A DNA stretch of 64,000 nucleotides from Bin5 sp965221145. GTDB lineage: Bacteria > Chloroflexota > Anaerolineae > Caldilineales > Caldilineaceae. A model generated the notes under the pieces. It was given only the letters and a program-made list of their open reading frames with translations, was not told where the DNA came from and searched no databases. Below are positions 17,210-25,898 of the stretch, one piece after another (within the stretch, counting starts at the first letter, position 1; the number at the start of each line of letters is the position of its first letter). The stretch covers positions 5,580,001 through 5,644,000 of the forward strand of contig OZ244877.1 in assembly GCA_965221145.1 (NCBI GenBank), in the 5' to 3' direction. The position numbers and the translations under genes were made by a program.

Positions 17210-18652
17210 TCAATCCGTGTCGTTGACGACCTCGAATCCGAGCAGTTGCCCCAGGTCTTCGATCTCGTCCACCCAGTCGCCGTAGAAGAGGACCCTGTGC
17301 CCGCCAGGGGTCAGGGGGTGCTCCTTGCTCAGGCTGTTGCGCAGCAGCCGCTTGGCGTTGGCGACCCGGATTGCTACCGATGTGCGGCAGTCGCGCTGCG
17401 GGCTGATGTTGCTGTCGATAACGCCGGTGAAGGCGTACATTCTGTCGAAGGGCACAAACTGGGCGATGGTTACGGTCTGGCCGACCTCCATCTGCACGTT
17501 GAGACAGGCGCTGCGATACAGCCCCTGGTGATTGCGGAAGGCGTAGTCGTCCACTTCGTCGTTGGACCAGCCCGCCAGCCTGGTGGCGCTGAAGTCGTGC
17601 GACATGCCGATCAGGTTGCGGGCGGTGTCGATGTGAATGTGGCCGATGAAGCCAGGCCGGTCGGCCAGGTAGCCGATCAGAAGCTGCGTGATCGTGCTGG
17701 AGAGGTCCAGCTGACAGATGCCTGCCAATCCCTCGTCGTTCAGCATGGTGAAGGCCAGACACGGGAGCGGCTACGGTCCGCGTCCCATACAGATGCCGTG
17801 CTCGGTGATCGCCTGGGCGTTCTCTTCCTTCAGAATGTGCTTGATCCCCAGATACAGCTTGCAGGACTCGACTACGTCCTGACTGGTCGGCTCGACAACA
17901 TCTGTCGCGCCCGTTATCCAGCGTTGCGCCAGCTTCTCCGCGGTCCCCGTGTCGGCGTTCTGGTAGGCCGCGATCAAACGATGGGGCGGAATGTCCTTGA
18001 TCTCCAGCCCCAGTCGCGCTTTGGCCTGCTCAATAAAGCTGTCGCTCAACGGTGTCAGGTCGGAGAAGAGATGGATACCGCCCCAGCCCTCCTCGTACCA
18101 CTTGCGGCTGGACTCCACCTGCTTTGGCGTCAACGTCTGCTGATAGAGGACCTTCGACCGGCTCATCTTGTGGACGGCCTTGAGCACGCCGATCTTCTTG
18201 CCCACATCGGCAAAGTCGGACGAAAGGACGGGGATGACATGGCTCTTGCCCTTGACAGGCACGTAGTTGTGCAGCCAGGCCAACGGCGATAGGGGCGATT
18301 CGGTGGGGTTGACCATGACCGTCGGCTTGCCCCAGCTTGTGATCTCGTTCTGAAGTGCAGAAGGAAAGAGGCCGAGAATGAAGACCAGGACACCGGCTTC
18401 ATCCTGCACCAACTCGCCGATGCCTTCCAGATCACTGCGCGTCCGGGCGAGCGTCAGCCCCGTGAACTCGACATCATGCTCGAATAGCTTGAGCTTTTGC
18501 TTGTAATGCGCGAACAGACTTTCGTGGCTGAACTCGCCCTGATAGATCGGCCATTTCTGGTTTTCCTGGGCCGGATAATTGTTCCCTTTCGGCCCGCCCA
18601 GGAACAAGGTGCGGATTCTCGTCTTCTCCACCAGATTCACCTTTTCGACCAC
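17210..18652 (-). pseudogene. L-fucose/L-arabinose isomerase-like protein interrupted by an in-frame amber codon
   Basis: One continuous minus-strand frame of 480 codons, about the length of the isomerase family, is interrupted by TAG at 17771-17773 (codon 294). Both sides read as a single protein in the same frame: ...EHGICMGRGP, stop, PLPCLAFTMLNDEGLAGIC.... The PCLAFT-x-LNDEG segment after the stop resembles the cofactor/substrate region of fucose/arabinose isomerases (PCLGF). There is no frameshift, and the downstream half has no convincing start, though an ATG at 17746 could reopen translation. The start may be GTG 18652 or GTG 18631; the latter has AAGGTG six to seven bases upstream. 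Family assignment is moderate. The stop could be a recent nonsense mutation, a base-calling error, or readthrough. Confidence 0.65.
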
Positions 18653-18710
18653 AGTTCAAGCGGATTCTGAGATTCAGATGATTCAGGTCAACCCCATCAC
18701 ATCGTTCAAG

Positions 18711-18718
18711 TGTATAAT
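18711..18718 (+). promoter_or_regulatory. Candidate -10 element (TGTATAAT)
   Basis: TATAAT at 18713-18718 preceded directly by TG, about 110 bases before the PhyH gene at 18826. No good -35 box is visible at normal spacing. The same GTGTATAATx core recurs at about 43126 and 43377 on the same strand, upstream of the Asp-box gene. This is a weak call based on the short motif. Confidence 0.3.
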
Positions 18719-18825
18719 AGTCCCGTTTACAGGGCGCACCCAACCGTTCACTCCCGTTTGGCTATTGGCCCAGGCCGGTGTTTAATGGCGCATACGCACC
18801 AATACAAACGGCAGGGAGCACGACA

Positions 18826-19590
18826 ATGCAACTGACCTACGCGCAAAAACTGGAGTTCTACAGGAAGGGCTATGTGAGGATACCCGGCGTCGTCCCGGCG
18901 GTGATGGTCGATGCGGCGGTCAAGGCGATCAACCATTCCTTTGGCAATGGAATCGATCCGGCGAAGATGATCACCTTTCAGGCGCAGTCATTCTGCCCGG
19001 AGCTGCGGCAGGCGCCGGAGATTATCGATCTGTACAACCGGACGCCGGTCAAAGCGCTGGCGGAGTCGATGATCGGCGCAGGCAAGGTCGTTCCGGTGAG
19101 CCGCGGTCAGATCGCTGTCCGCTTTCCCCTGCTGGATGATCCGCCGCCCGCGCTCGGCCCCCATCTGGATGGTCGCTACTCGCCCCACAACGGCGTGCCG
19201 GCCGGCGAGTTGCGCAGCTTCACGATGTTGGTCGGCATCGCCCTGAGCGACGTAACAGCCGACTACGCCGGTAATCTGGCCGTCTGGCCCGGCACCCATC
19301 GTCTCTACGAGGATTACTTTCGCGACAATGGCACGGACATTTTGCAGCGCGGCGGGGCGGAGGGCATGCCGCCCATCGTGATGCCGCAGCCGGAACTGAT
19401 GATCGCCCGCGCCGGTGACGCCTTTCTGGTGCATTACCAGGTCGCCCACACCGCCACGCCCAATGTCTCACCGCACCCGCGCTACGCGATTTATTTCCGC
19501 TTGCATCATGTTGACCATGAAGCGCAACGGTTCGAAGCGCTGACCGATATCTGGATGGAGTGGGACGGCATGCGCGAGATAGTAGCGTAG
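18826..19590 (+). CDS. Phytanoyl-CoA dioxygenase (PhyH) family protein
   Basis: Fe(II)/2-oxoglutarate oxygenase of 254 residues. Iron ligands His113-x-Asp115 (GPHLDGRY) and distal His208 (QVAHTATPN), with Arg219 (HPRYAIYF) as the likely 2-oxoglutarate ligand. AGGGAG lies seven bases before the ATG at 18826; the longer reading frame lacks this. The gene is transcribed away from the broken isomerase gene and converges on the thiamine-diphosphate enzyme gene at 19703. Its sequence is unlike the other four PhyH proteins outside the metal site, so a different substrate is expected. Confidence 0.9.
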   Translation: MQLTYAQKLEFYRKGYVRIPGVVPAVMVDAAVKAINHSFGNGIDPAKMITFQAQSFCPELRQAPEIIDLYNRTPVKALAESMIGAGKVVPVSRGQIAVRFPLLDDPPPALGPHLDGRYSPHNGVPAGELRSFTMLVGIALSDVTADYAGNLAVWPGTHRLYEDYFRDNGTDILQRGGAEGMPPIVMPQPELMIARAGDAFLVHYQVAHTATPNVSPHPRYAIYFRLHHVDHEAQRFEALTDIWMEWDGMREIVA

Positions 19591-19702
19591 CAGCAGCAAC
19601 GCGTACCGGCTGGGGAGGCTTAGGGGCGCAATACGGGAAATGCCGCGGCTGAACTGGGTCGGTCCGTTCGCGCCCCCAGGGGCGCTCTAGCGCTTGCCGC
19701 CC

Positions 19703-21343
19703 CTATGAAAGGCGGGGCAGGCGCTGTTCCTCCTTGGTGATTACCTCGATCAGCGCCGGTCGACCGGTTGACAGCACGTCCTGTGCCCGCTTGATCGCTG
19801 GCACAACCTCCTGCGGGCGCTCGATCCGTTCGCTCACCGCGCCCAGCCCTTCGGCGATCTTGGTGTAATCGCCGGACAGATGCTTTAACCTGTAGCGATC
19901 TACCGCGGTCGGCATCTGTGCCTCGGAGCCACACATAACGGAATTGTTGAGGATAATCGTCAGAATCGGGATCCGGTTGCGGGCGGCTGTCTCGATCTCC
20001 AGTCCCAACATGCCGAAGGAGGCATCACCCATGACATTCACGACGGTTTTGTCCGGTGCGGCCACTTTCGCGCCCAGGGCCAGGCCTATCGAATGCCCCA
20101 TCTGTGTGGAGTTGCCCCAACCAAGGTAACCGCGCGGCACGATGGTTTCGTAAAAGGGAACTATCTGGTCGCGCACGTAGCCCGAATCGTGCGTCACGAT
20201 CGTCTGCGTCCGGTCGACCGTGTGCATCAGGTCCCAGATCACGCGATAGGGATTGATCGGGATCTCGTCGGATGTAAGGAGCGGCGCCCACTCATCGAAC
20301 CAAGCCCGTTTAAGCGTCTCAATCTCCTCGACAACCGCCGCCTGATCGCGTCCGTTTCCAGCGGTCTGCTGATGGAGCGCTTCGGTCAGCTGGTTGAGCA
20401 CCAGCTTGGCGTCACCTAGAATGCCGAAATCGATCAACATATCCGCATTCAGGTCGCGGTCGTCGTTGGTTACCTGAATTATGGTCTTGCCAGAGGGAAA
20501 GGGCACGCGCATCCATTCGCGGCTGAAACTGCAACCAATGCCCAAGATCAGGTCTGCCTTATGCAGGTAGTGGTTGATGGCCTTTGTTACACTGCGGTCG
20601 TTGGCCACTGTGCCAATCGCCAGACGATGGTTCTCCGGGAAGGCGCTTTTGCCTAGCAGTGTGGTCATGACCGGCGCGCCGGCCAACTCTGCGAACGCGT
20701 TCAGTTCCTCGGTGGCTTCGGCGTAGAGTACACCCTGCCCCACCTGAATTAGAGGACACTTTGCCTTGAGGAGCGCCGTAACCACAGCGTTTACCGCGCC
20801 CGGATCGCCGGCTGCTCTGGCTCGTTGCGGGCTTTTGTACTCAAACTCATCGTCAATCTCGCTCTCGGCCACGTCGCGGGGGACCTCCAGCATGACCGGG
20901 CCAGGGCGGCCATTGCGCAAATAACTGAAGGCGCGCCGCATCATATCCGGCATGCTCTGTGGCATGTTGATCTGCTCCGCCCACTTGGTGATCGGGCGGT
21001 AGCTGGGCACCGCGGGGAAGTTGCGGGTAGACCCCAACCGTTCGCGCCCGATGTGTCCCGGCAGGAAAAGAATCGGGACCGAGTCGGCGTAGGCCTGCGC
21101 GACACCGGCGAACGAATTCTCGACACCGGCGCCCATCTGCACGGTGCAGACGCCGGTCCGTCGGCCATTGGAGACCCTGGTGTAGCCATCGGCCATGGCA
21201 ACCGCGGTGCGTTCCGTGCGCGTCATAATTGGCCGCATCCCATTGCGGGCAGCTGCCTCAATGAGAGGGTTGTCAGGAAAACAGAAAATCTGCTTTTCTC
21301 CCTCCCGAGCCAGAATGCTGACAATTGCGTCATTGACTTCCAT
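19703..21343 (-). CDS. Thiamine-diphosphate enzyme, acetolactate synthase large-subunit-like
   Basis: ThDP-dependent enzyme of 546 residues with the standard three-domain order (pyrimidine-binding, central Rossmann-like, pyrophosphate-binding). The catalytic glutamate that activates the cofactor is Glu44 (TRTERTAVA). The pyrophosphate/metal motif starts with GDASFGMLGLE at 439 and ends with NN at 466-467. It could be a carboligase or a decarboxylase for a 2-keto acid; the LNNSVMCG end differs from that of biosynthetic acetolactate synthases, and no ilvN is adjacent. In context with IolD at 22978 and the epimerases it is more likely catabolic. The gene heads a minus-strand array preceded by an HD hydrolase gene at 21481. 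Confidence 0.88.
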   Translation of the reverse strand: MEVNDAIVSILAREGEKQIFCFPDNPLIEAAARNGMRPIMTRTERTAVAMADGYTRVSNGRRTGVCTVQMGAGVENSFAGVAQAYADSVPILFLPGHIGRERLGSTRNFPAVPSYRPITKWAEQINMPQSMPDMMRRAFSYLRNGRPGPVMLEVPRDVAESEIDDEFEYKSPQRARAAGDPGAVNAVVTALLKAKCPLIQVGQGVLYAEATEELNAFAELAGAPVMTTLLGKSAFPENHRLAIGTVANDRSVTKAINHYLHKADLILGIGCSFSREWMRVPFPSGKTIIQVTNDDRDLNADMLIDFGILGDAKLVLNQLTEALHQQTAGNGRDQAAVVEEIETLKRAWFDEWAPLLTSDEIPINPYRVIWDLMHTVDRTQTIVTHDSGYVRDQIVPFYETIVPRGYLGWGNSTQMGHSIGLALGAKVAAPDKTVVNVMGDASFGMLGLEIETAARNRIPILTIILNNSVMCGSEAQMPTAVDRYRLKHLSGDYTKIAEGLGAVSERIERPQEVVPAIKRAQDVLSTGRPALIEVITKEEQRLPRLS

Positions 21344-21480
21344 CGTCGATCCTTTCCTTGATCGTATCGAGTTTCAGCAACTGCATGTTCGCAGCGGTCA
21401 ACGCCTGCGCCAACCGAATCGACGAAACAAGATGCCCTCAGTTGGGGAGCAGAGGCAAGGAGCAAACCAAGCGCTGTCTC

Positions 21481-22068
21481 TTACTCATCCATCTCCAACT
21501 GACCGGCCCGCTCCATGGCCGCCCAATAGGCGCGGTCGGCATCGTGGACAAGTGTGTTTTCCAGGCTGCGCTTGATGAACTCGCCTTCGGCCGAATGCGC
21601 GCCGGCGGTATGGGCGACGGCTTCGGGCAGCCCGACCGTGAGCGCCACGTGGACGCCGTAGACCGAGTGCCGGATGGCGGGAAAGCCGGACGCGCCGACA
21701 TCGTTCTGCCAACGCGCCTGGTTGTGCGGACTGAACTCAAAGGGCTTGCCCACGTCGTGACACAGCGCGCATGCCCACAGCAGATCTCTGTTGAGGCCGA
21801 TATCGCCGTGAATCTTCTCCAGGCCGTCGGCGATGCCGTGGGCGATGCGGGCAACGCCGCGCAGATGATCGGCCTGCGTGCCGTCCTTGAGCGCCGGTGA
21901 ATCCGGCACGCCCGATCCCCTGATCTGGTCGATGCGGGTGAACTCGGTCTGTGACAGCGCAAAGGCCCAGGCCTCGATGACCTGGCGACGCAACTCTTCA
22001 TCCCCGATCTTGTTGACCTCCGGCAGGCTTTCGCATACGCCCTGGCGCAGGTCGTCCATTGATGTCAT
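21481..22068 (-). CDS. HD-domain metal-dependent phosphohydrolase
   Basis: Protein of 195 residues with the HD metal site: His68 (ADHLRGVARIA), His104-Asp105 (ALCHDVGKPF) and Asp176 (VHDADRA) in the expected order. A further histidine pair (His134, His140) lies between. HD enzymes hydrolyse phosphate esters such as nucleotides. It sits between two sugar-metabolism genes, 23 bases from the epimerase at 22092, so a sugar phosphate or a nucleotide sugar is a reasonable substrate guess (inference). The start ATG at 22068 has GGGGAGAC upstream. I cannot say more about substrate. Confidence 0.8.
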   Translation of the reverse strand: MTSMDDLRQGVCESLPEVNKIGDEELRRQVIEAWAFALSQTEFTRIDQIRGSGVPDSPALKDGTQADHLRGVARIAHGIADGLEKIHGDIGLNRDLLWACALCHDVGKPFEFSPHNQARWQNDVGASGFPAIRHSVYGVHVALTVGLPEAVAHTAGAHSAEGEFIKRSLENTLVHDADRAYWAAMERAGQLEMDE

Positions 22069-22091
22069 CAGTATCGTCTCCCCTCTTGTGT

Positions 22092-22961
22092 TCAGCGCGG
22101 CCCCGCTGCTCGTCTCGTTTGGATGACGCTTTTCAGGAACGCCTGTCCGTCAGCGGCCAGCTGGGTCATGTCGTCGGCGAGCGGTCGCCAGATGCTCACC
22201 GCTTCCGCCAGCCATTCGACCTCCGTATTAAAGCCTTCAATGACGATCCAGTCCTGGTAATCGATCTCGTGCAGCGCGTCCACAACGCCGCTCCAATCGA
22301 TGCTGCCGGATCCAGGTGTGCCGCGGTCGTTTTCGATGGCGTGGAAGTGGAACAGATGCTTACCGGCCCGCCTGATGGCTGCGCCGATTGCCTTCTCTTC
22401 GATCTGCATATGAAACGTATCCAAGAGCAGGCCGAAGGCCGGACTGTCGACGGCGTCAACGAGCCGAACTCCTTCCTCAACCGTGTTCAGGAAGCTGGAC
22501 TCGTAACGGTTGATGATTTCAAAGGCCAGGCGAACGCCATGCTCGGCCGCGTATGCGGCGGCGGGCCGCAGATTTTGCACGGCCCGATCAAACTCGCGCT
22601 GTTTCTGGGCTGCATCGGCCAGCCACAGACGCCCGGGCGCGTTGCAAATCCCACCTCCTATCACCTCGGCGCCTATGCGTACAGCCGTGTCAACCCAAAA
22701 GCGGAGCAACGCCTGCCCTTTGCGATGGGCTTCAGGGTCGGAAAGAACCAGGTCGCTGGTCTCGCTCTGATCCCCTGAAATGATAGGCGTCAGGCCGGTC
22801 CGTTTCAGAGCGGCCTCAGCGGCGCCAACGTCGAATGAGTCTGGATTCACATCGACGATTTCGATGCCGTCAAAGCCCAACTCATGGGCTGCGTCGATTG
22901 GGCCAACGTTGTCATGGCCGATCTGGTCGGCCCATACCAATGCACTAACGCCCAATTTCAT
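22092..22961 (-). CDS. Sugar epimerase/isomerase, TIM barrel (D-psicose/tagatose 3-epimerase-like)
   Basis: Xylose-isomerase-like TIM-barrel protein of 289 residues. The metal and catalytic residues of the ketose 3-epimerase group can be placed: Glu148 (FEIINRYES), Asp181 and His184 (LLLDTFHM), His207 (FHFHAIEND), Arg213 (NDRGTPGSG) and Glu242 (IVIEGFN). These enzymes move the C3 hydroxyl of free ketoses such as fructose, tagatose or psicose; related IolI-type proteins act on inosose. The gene lies 17 bases downstream of the IolD-type gene on the same strand, which favours a keto-sugar or inosose substrate. Confidence 0.85.
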   Translation of the reverse strand: MKLGVSALVWADQIGHDNVGPIDAAHELGFDGIEIVDVNPDSFDVGAAEAALKRTGLTPIISGDQSETSDLVLSDPEAHRKGQALLRFWVDTAVRIGAEVIGGGICNAPGRLWLADAAQKQREFDRAVQNLRPAAAYAAEHGVRLAFEIINRYESSFLNTVEEGVRLVDAVDSPAFGLLLDTFHMQIEEKAIGAAIRRAGKHLFHFHAIENDRGTPGSGSIDWSGVVDALHEIDYQDWIVIEGFNTEVEWLAEAVSIWRPLADDMTQLAADGQAFLKSVIQTRRAAGPR

Positions 22962-22977
22962 GATTTTCCGCCATCCT

Positions 22978-24873
22978 TTAATAGTGTACTCTTTGCAGTT
23001 GCTGCCGGTCCGACTCGTACTCAGCGCGCAACGACTGCGTAACCTCCCTGTTGGTCACCTCGGCAGGGGCCACGTCCCACCAGATTTCGGAGGCGGGGCC
23101 GTAACGGTGCTTCTCGACTTCCATGACAATCGCGCAGCTGCGCGTCTCCGTGCGCGCCTCCTCCAACGCCCGGCGCAGTTCGTCCGGCGTGGTGACATGC
23201 CAGGCGCGAGCGCCCATGCTCTCGGCGTTCTTAACGAAGTCGATCGACAGATAATCCCCTTCCAGTCGGTTCGTCTGTGCATCACGCGCTCGGAACTCGT
23301 TACCAATACTGATCCCGGCGCGGCCCATCTGCAAGCGGCGGATGATCTGGTAGCCGTGATTTTCTGCGATGATCACCGTGATCTTCAGGTTTTCCTGCAT
23401 CGCCGTGACCAGTTCGGTAGGGTTCATCAGGTAGGTGCCGTCGCCGACAAAGACATACACCTCGCCGTCCGACTGCGCCATACGCACGCCAATACCGCCC
23501 GGTATCTCATAGCCCATGCAGGAGAAGCCGAACTCCAGATGGCAGTTGCGGCCGCCGCTGGTATCCCACAGTTGGTGCAGGTCTCCGGGCGGCCCGCCCG
23601 CGGCGGCGACGATTGTATCCCCCGGCTGCAGGGCCTGGTTGATGACGTTGACGGCGAGCATCTGGCTCATGGCCTCGCCGGCGTGTTCCACGTACACTTC
23701 GGTACTCAGAAGCTCCTGCCAATCCATCTTCGCCACGCCGACCTCTTCCAGATAGGCCGGGTCCGGTCGGATCTCCGCGGCGACGGCCTCCTGCACGAAA
23801 GCCCGCAGCGCCTCGCGCGCATCGGTGACGAGCGGCAACGCGCCCTGCTTGTAGGCATCGTGGCCGGTGACGTTGATGTTGATGAACTTCACATCGGGAT
23901 TGTTAAAGACCGACCGCGACCCGGTGCTGAAATCAGTCAGGCGCGTGCCGACCGCGATCACCAGGTCGGCCTGGCTCATCAGCTGACCCGCCGACCCCGT
24001 GCCGGTTACGCCGTATCCGCCCAATGCCATCGCCGACTCACCGGCAATCGCGCCCTTGCCCCCCATGGTCTCGCCGACGGGAATCCCGAAAGTCTCGGCA
24101 AAGGTCTGCAACTCGGCCTTCGCGTCCGAGTAAATGACACCGCCGCCGGCGATCACTATCGGGCGTTTGGCCGCCTTGAGCAGAGCCACAGCCTCGGCGA
24201 TGCGGTCGGGATGGGGGCGGCGGCGCTCCACCTGCCAGACCCGTCTGTCGAAGAAAAAGGCCGGATAGTCATAGGCATGGGACTGCACGTCCTGTGGCAA
24301 TGCGATGGTCACGGCGCCGGTATCGGCCTGGTCCAACAGGACTCGCATCGCTTCCGGCAGGGCTGTCAGCAGCTGCTCCGGCCGCGAGATGCGATCGAAA
24401 AAGCGGCTGACCGGCCTGAAACAGTCGTTGACGCTCACATCGGCTGAGATCGGGTGTTCAAGCTGCTGAAGCACCGGCCCCTGGTAGCGGGTGACATAGT
24501 AGTCCGACGGCAGCAGGAGCACCGGCAGGCGGTTGAGCGTGGCCGTGGCCGCGCCCGTGACCATGTTGGTCGCGCCCGGCCCAATTGACGAGGTGCATGC
24601 GAGCGTGGACAGACGCAGATTGGCTTTGGCGAATCCGCTGGCGGTATGCACCATCGACTGCTCGTTGCAGGGCTGGTAAAAGGGAAGCTCCTGGCCGTAC
24701 TCCTCGATTGCCTGCCCCAGCCCGGCCACATTGCCGTGTCCGAAGATGCCGAAGATGGCCGGGATCAGGCGGCGCTGCTGGCCGTCGCGTTCACTGTATT
24801 GGGCTTGCAGATAGTTGACCACTGCCTGGGCCATGGTGAGGCGAACCGTCTCTCTATGATTTTCATTTGACAT
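22978..24873 (-). CDS. iolD: IolD-like 3D-(3,5/4)-trihydroxycyclohexane-1,2-dione hydrolase
   Basis: ThDP-dependent enzyme of 631 residues, close to the usual IolD length. IolD opens the cyclohexanedione ring in myo-inositol breakdown. The N-terminal IPAIFGIFGHGNVAGLGQA and Glu71 in CNEQSMVHTASGFAKA are typical, the cofactor motif runs from GDG (477) to Asn505, and the ring-substrate region YGVTGTGSAGQL is present. Upstream TAGCGCATG-type context includes AAGGAG before the start. An epimerase lies directly downstream and another upstream, matching the IolE/IolI roles, but no clear iolB, iolC or iolA is in the window. The inositol assignment of the whole cluster is therefore inference. Confidence 0.85.
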   Translation of the reverse strand: MSNENHRETVRLTMAQAVVNYLQAQYSERDGQQRRLIPAIFGIFGHGNVAGLGQAIEEYGQELPFYQPCNEQSMVHTASGFAKANLRLSTLACTSSIGPGATNMVTGAATATLNRLPVLLLPSDYYVTRYQGPVLQQLEHPISADVSVNDCFRPVSRFFDRISRPEQLLTALPEAMRVLLDQADTGAVTIALPQDVQSHAYDYPAFFFDRRVWQVERRRPHPDRIAEAVALLKAAKRPIVIAGGGVIYSDAKAELQTFAETFGIPVGETMGGKGAIAGESAMALGGYGVTGTGSAGQLMSQADLVIAVGTRLTDFSTGSRSVFNNPDVKFININVTGHDAYKQGALPLVTDAREALRAFVQEAVAAEIRPDPAYLEEVGVAKMDWQELLSTEVYVEHAGEAMSQMLAVNVINQALQPGDTIVAAAGGPPGDLHQLWDTSGGRNCHLEFGFSCMGYEIPGGIGVRMAQSDGEVYVFVGDGTYLMNPTELVTAMQENLKITVIIAENHGYQIIRRLQMGRAGISIGNEFRARDAQTNRLEGDYLSIDFVKNAESMGARAWHVTTPDELRRALEEARTETRSCAIVMEVEKHRYGPASEIWWDVAPAEVTNREVTQSLRAEYESDRQQLQRVHY

Positions 24874-24934
24874 GCGCTATCTCCTTGCTTGGGATTCGTG
24901 TATTCCAAACTTCAAGTGAAATGTCGGAGCACTC

Positions 24935-25867
24935 TCAGATCAGGATGTCTTGCAGCATCCGCACCGCCAACTCCAGACCTCTCTGCGGGTCGATCAACGG
25001 GTCCTCGTGCTCAATGGAGAGGACGTCATCGTAGCCAACCAGCTTGAGCGTGGTCAGGAAGTTGCGCCAGAACTCCTCGCCGTGGCCGAAACCGACCGTG
25101 CGGAAGAGCCAACTGCGGCCTTCATGTTGCTCAAATGATTTGGTGTCCAGAATACCATTGACCCGCACGTTATGTTCGTCCAACCGGCTGTCCTTGGCAT
25201 GAACGTGGTAGATGGCATCCCCCAGGACGCGCGTCGCCTCAAGAGAGTCTATGCCCTGCCAAAACAGATGAGAGGGGTCGAGGTTGCAGCCAACAATCGG
25301 CCCAATTGCATCGCGCAGACGCAGAAGGGTCTCAGGATTGTAGACCATATCTGCCGGAACCATTTCGAAACATAGACGAACGCCATGATCGTGAGCAACC
25401 TTAGCCCGTTCATTCCAGTATGGGATGGTTCGCTCCTCCCACTGCCATTCGAGCATGTCCAGGCTTTGGGGCGCCATTGGGACGGTGATCCAGTTGGGCG
25501 CGCTATCGCCGGGCGCGCCGGCAGGAAGCCCCGCCAGAAGGGTCAGGCGGGTAACCCCGATCTTGGCGGCCAGGGCGCAGGTGTCGCGCAAGTCCCGGTC
25601 GTATGCCTGGGCAATGGCCGGGTCGGGATGGAGCGGTTGTCCGTGGATCGAGAAGGCGCTAATCGTCAGACTGTTTGCTGCCAATGTCTTTTGAAACTGC
25701 GCCAGTTCGGACTGGTTGGCAACGAGCCTGGCGGGATCGCAGTGTTTTTTGGCATAGAATCCGCCGGTTGGCACTTCTATGGCCTCCAAACCCAACTCGT
25801 GCATTCTGCGCGCCGCCTGGCTGAACGGCTGATCAAGAAACAGGGTTGATATCGCCCCAATGTGCAT
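24935..25867 (-). CDS. Sugar phosphate isomerase/epimerase family protein (TIM barrel)
   Basis: Xylose-isomerase-like protein of 310 residues. Metal-site residues are Glu168 (CFEMVPADM), Asp197 and His200 (NLDPSHLFWQG), His223 (YHVHAKDSR) and Glu286 (LSIEHEDP). This pattern is that of the large, mostly uncharacterised group that often sits beside Gfo/Idh dehydrogenases, as here (gene at 25899). It is a clear paralogue of the gene at 55422, sharing the DPSHxFxQGID and SIEHEDP blocks. Together with the dehydrogenase it may run an oxidation-epimerisation-reduction sequence on a sugar or cyclitol. Confidence 0.85.
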   Translation of the reverse strand: MHIGAISTLFLDQPFSQAARRMHELGLEAIEVPTGGFYAKKHCDPARLVANQSELAQFQKTLAANSLTISAFSIHGQPLHPDPAIAQAYDRDLRDTCALAAKIGVTRLTLLAGLPAGAPGDSAPNWITVPMAPQSLDMLEWQWEERTIPYWNERAKVAHDHGVRLCFEMVPADMVYNPETLLRLRDAIGPIVGCNLDPSHLFWQGIDSLEATRVLGDAIYHVHAKDSRLDEHNVRVNGILDTKSFEQHEGRSWLFRTVGFGHGEEFWRNFLTTLKLVGYDDVLSIEHEDPLIDPQRGLELAVRMLQDILI

Positions 25868-25898
25868 AGGTCGTCCTCGGCTCCACTTGTGCCAACGG

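Noticed and set aside
17771..17773. TAG as pyrrolysine codon
   Set aside because: No pyl genes or other UAG-interrupted genes are visible, and the protein family is not a pyrrolysine user; nonsense change or error is simpler.
17174..18292. Plus-strand open frame of 372 codons opposite the isomerase gene
   Set aside because: No family features and antisense to a recognisable protein on both sides of the amber codon.
19617..19705. TAGGGGCG/CGCCCCTA inverted pair as a terminator
   Set aside because: Arms of eight bases are about 70 bases apart and one overlaps the stop codon of the ThDP-enzyme gene.
22780..24447. Long plus-strand open frame of about 555 codons
   Set aside because: It lies wholly antisense to the epimerase and IolD genes, which have clear motifs; codon pattern and protein composition (His/Arg/Gln rich) are those of an antisense shadow.
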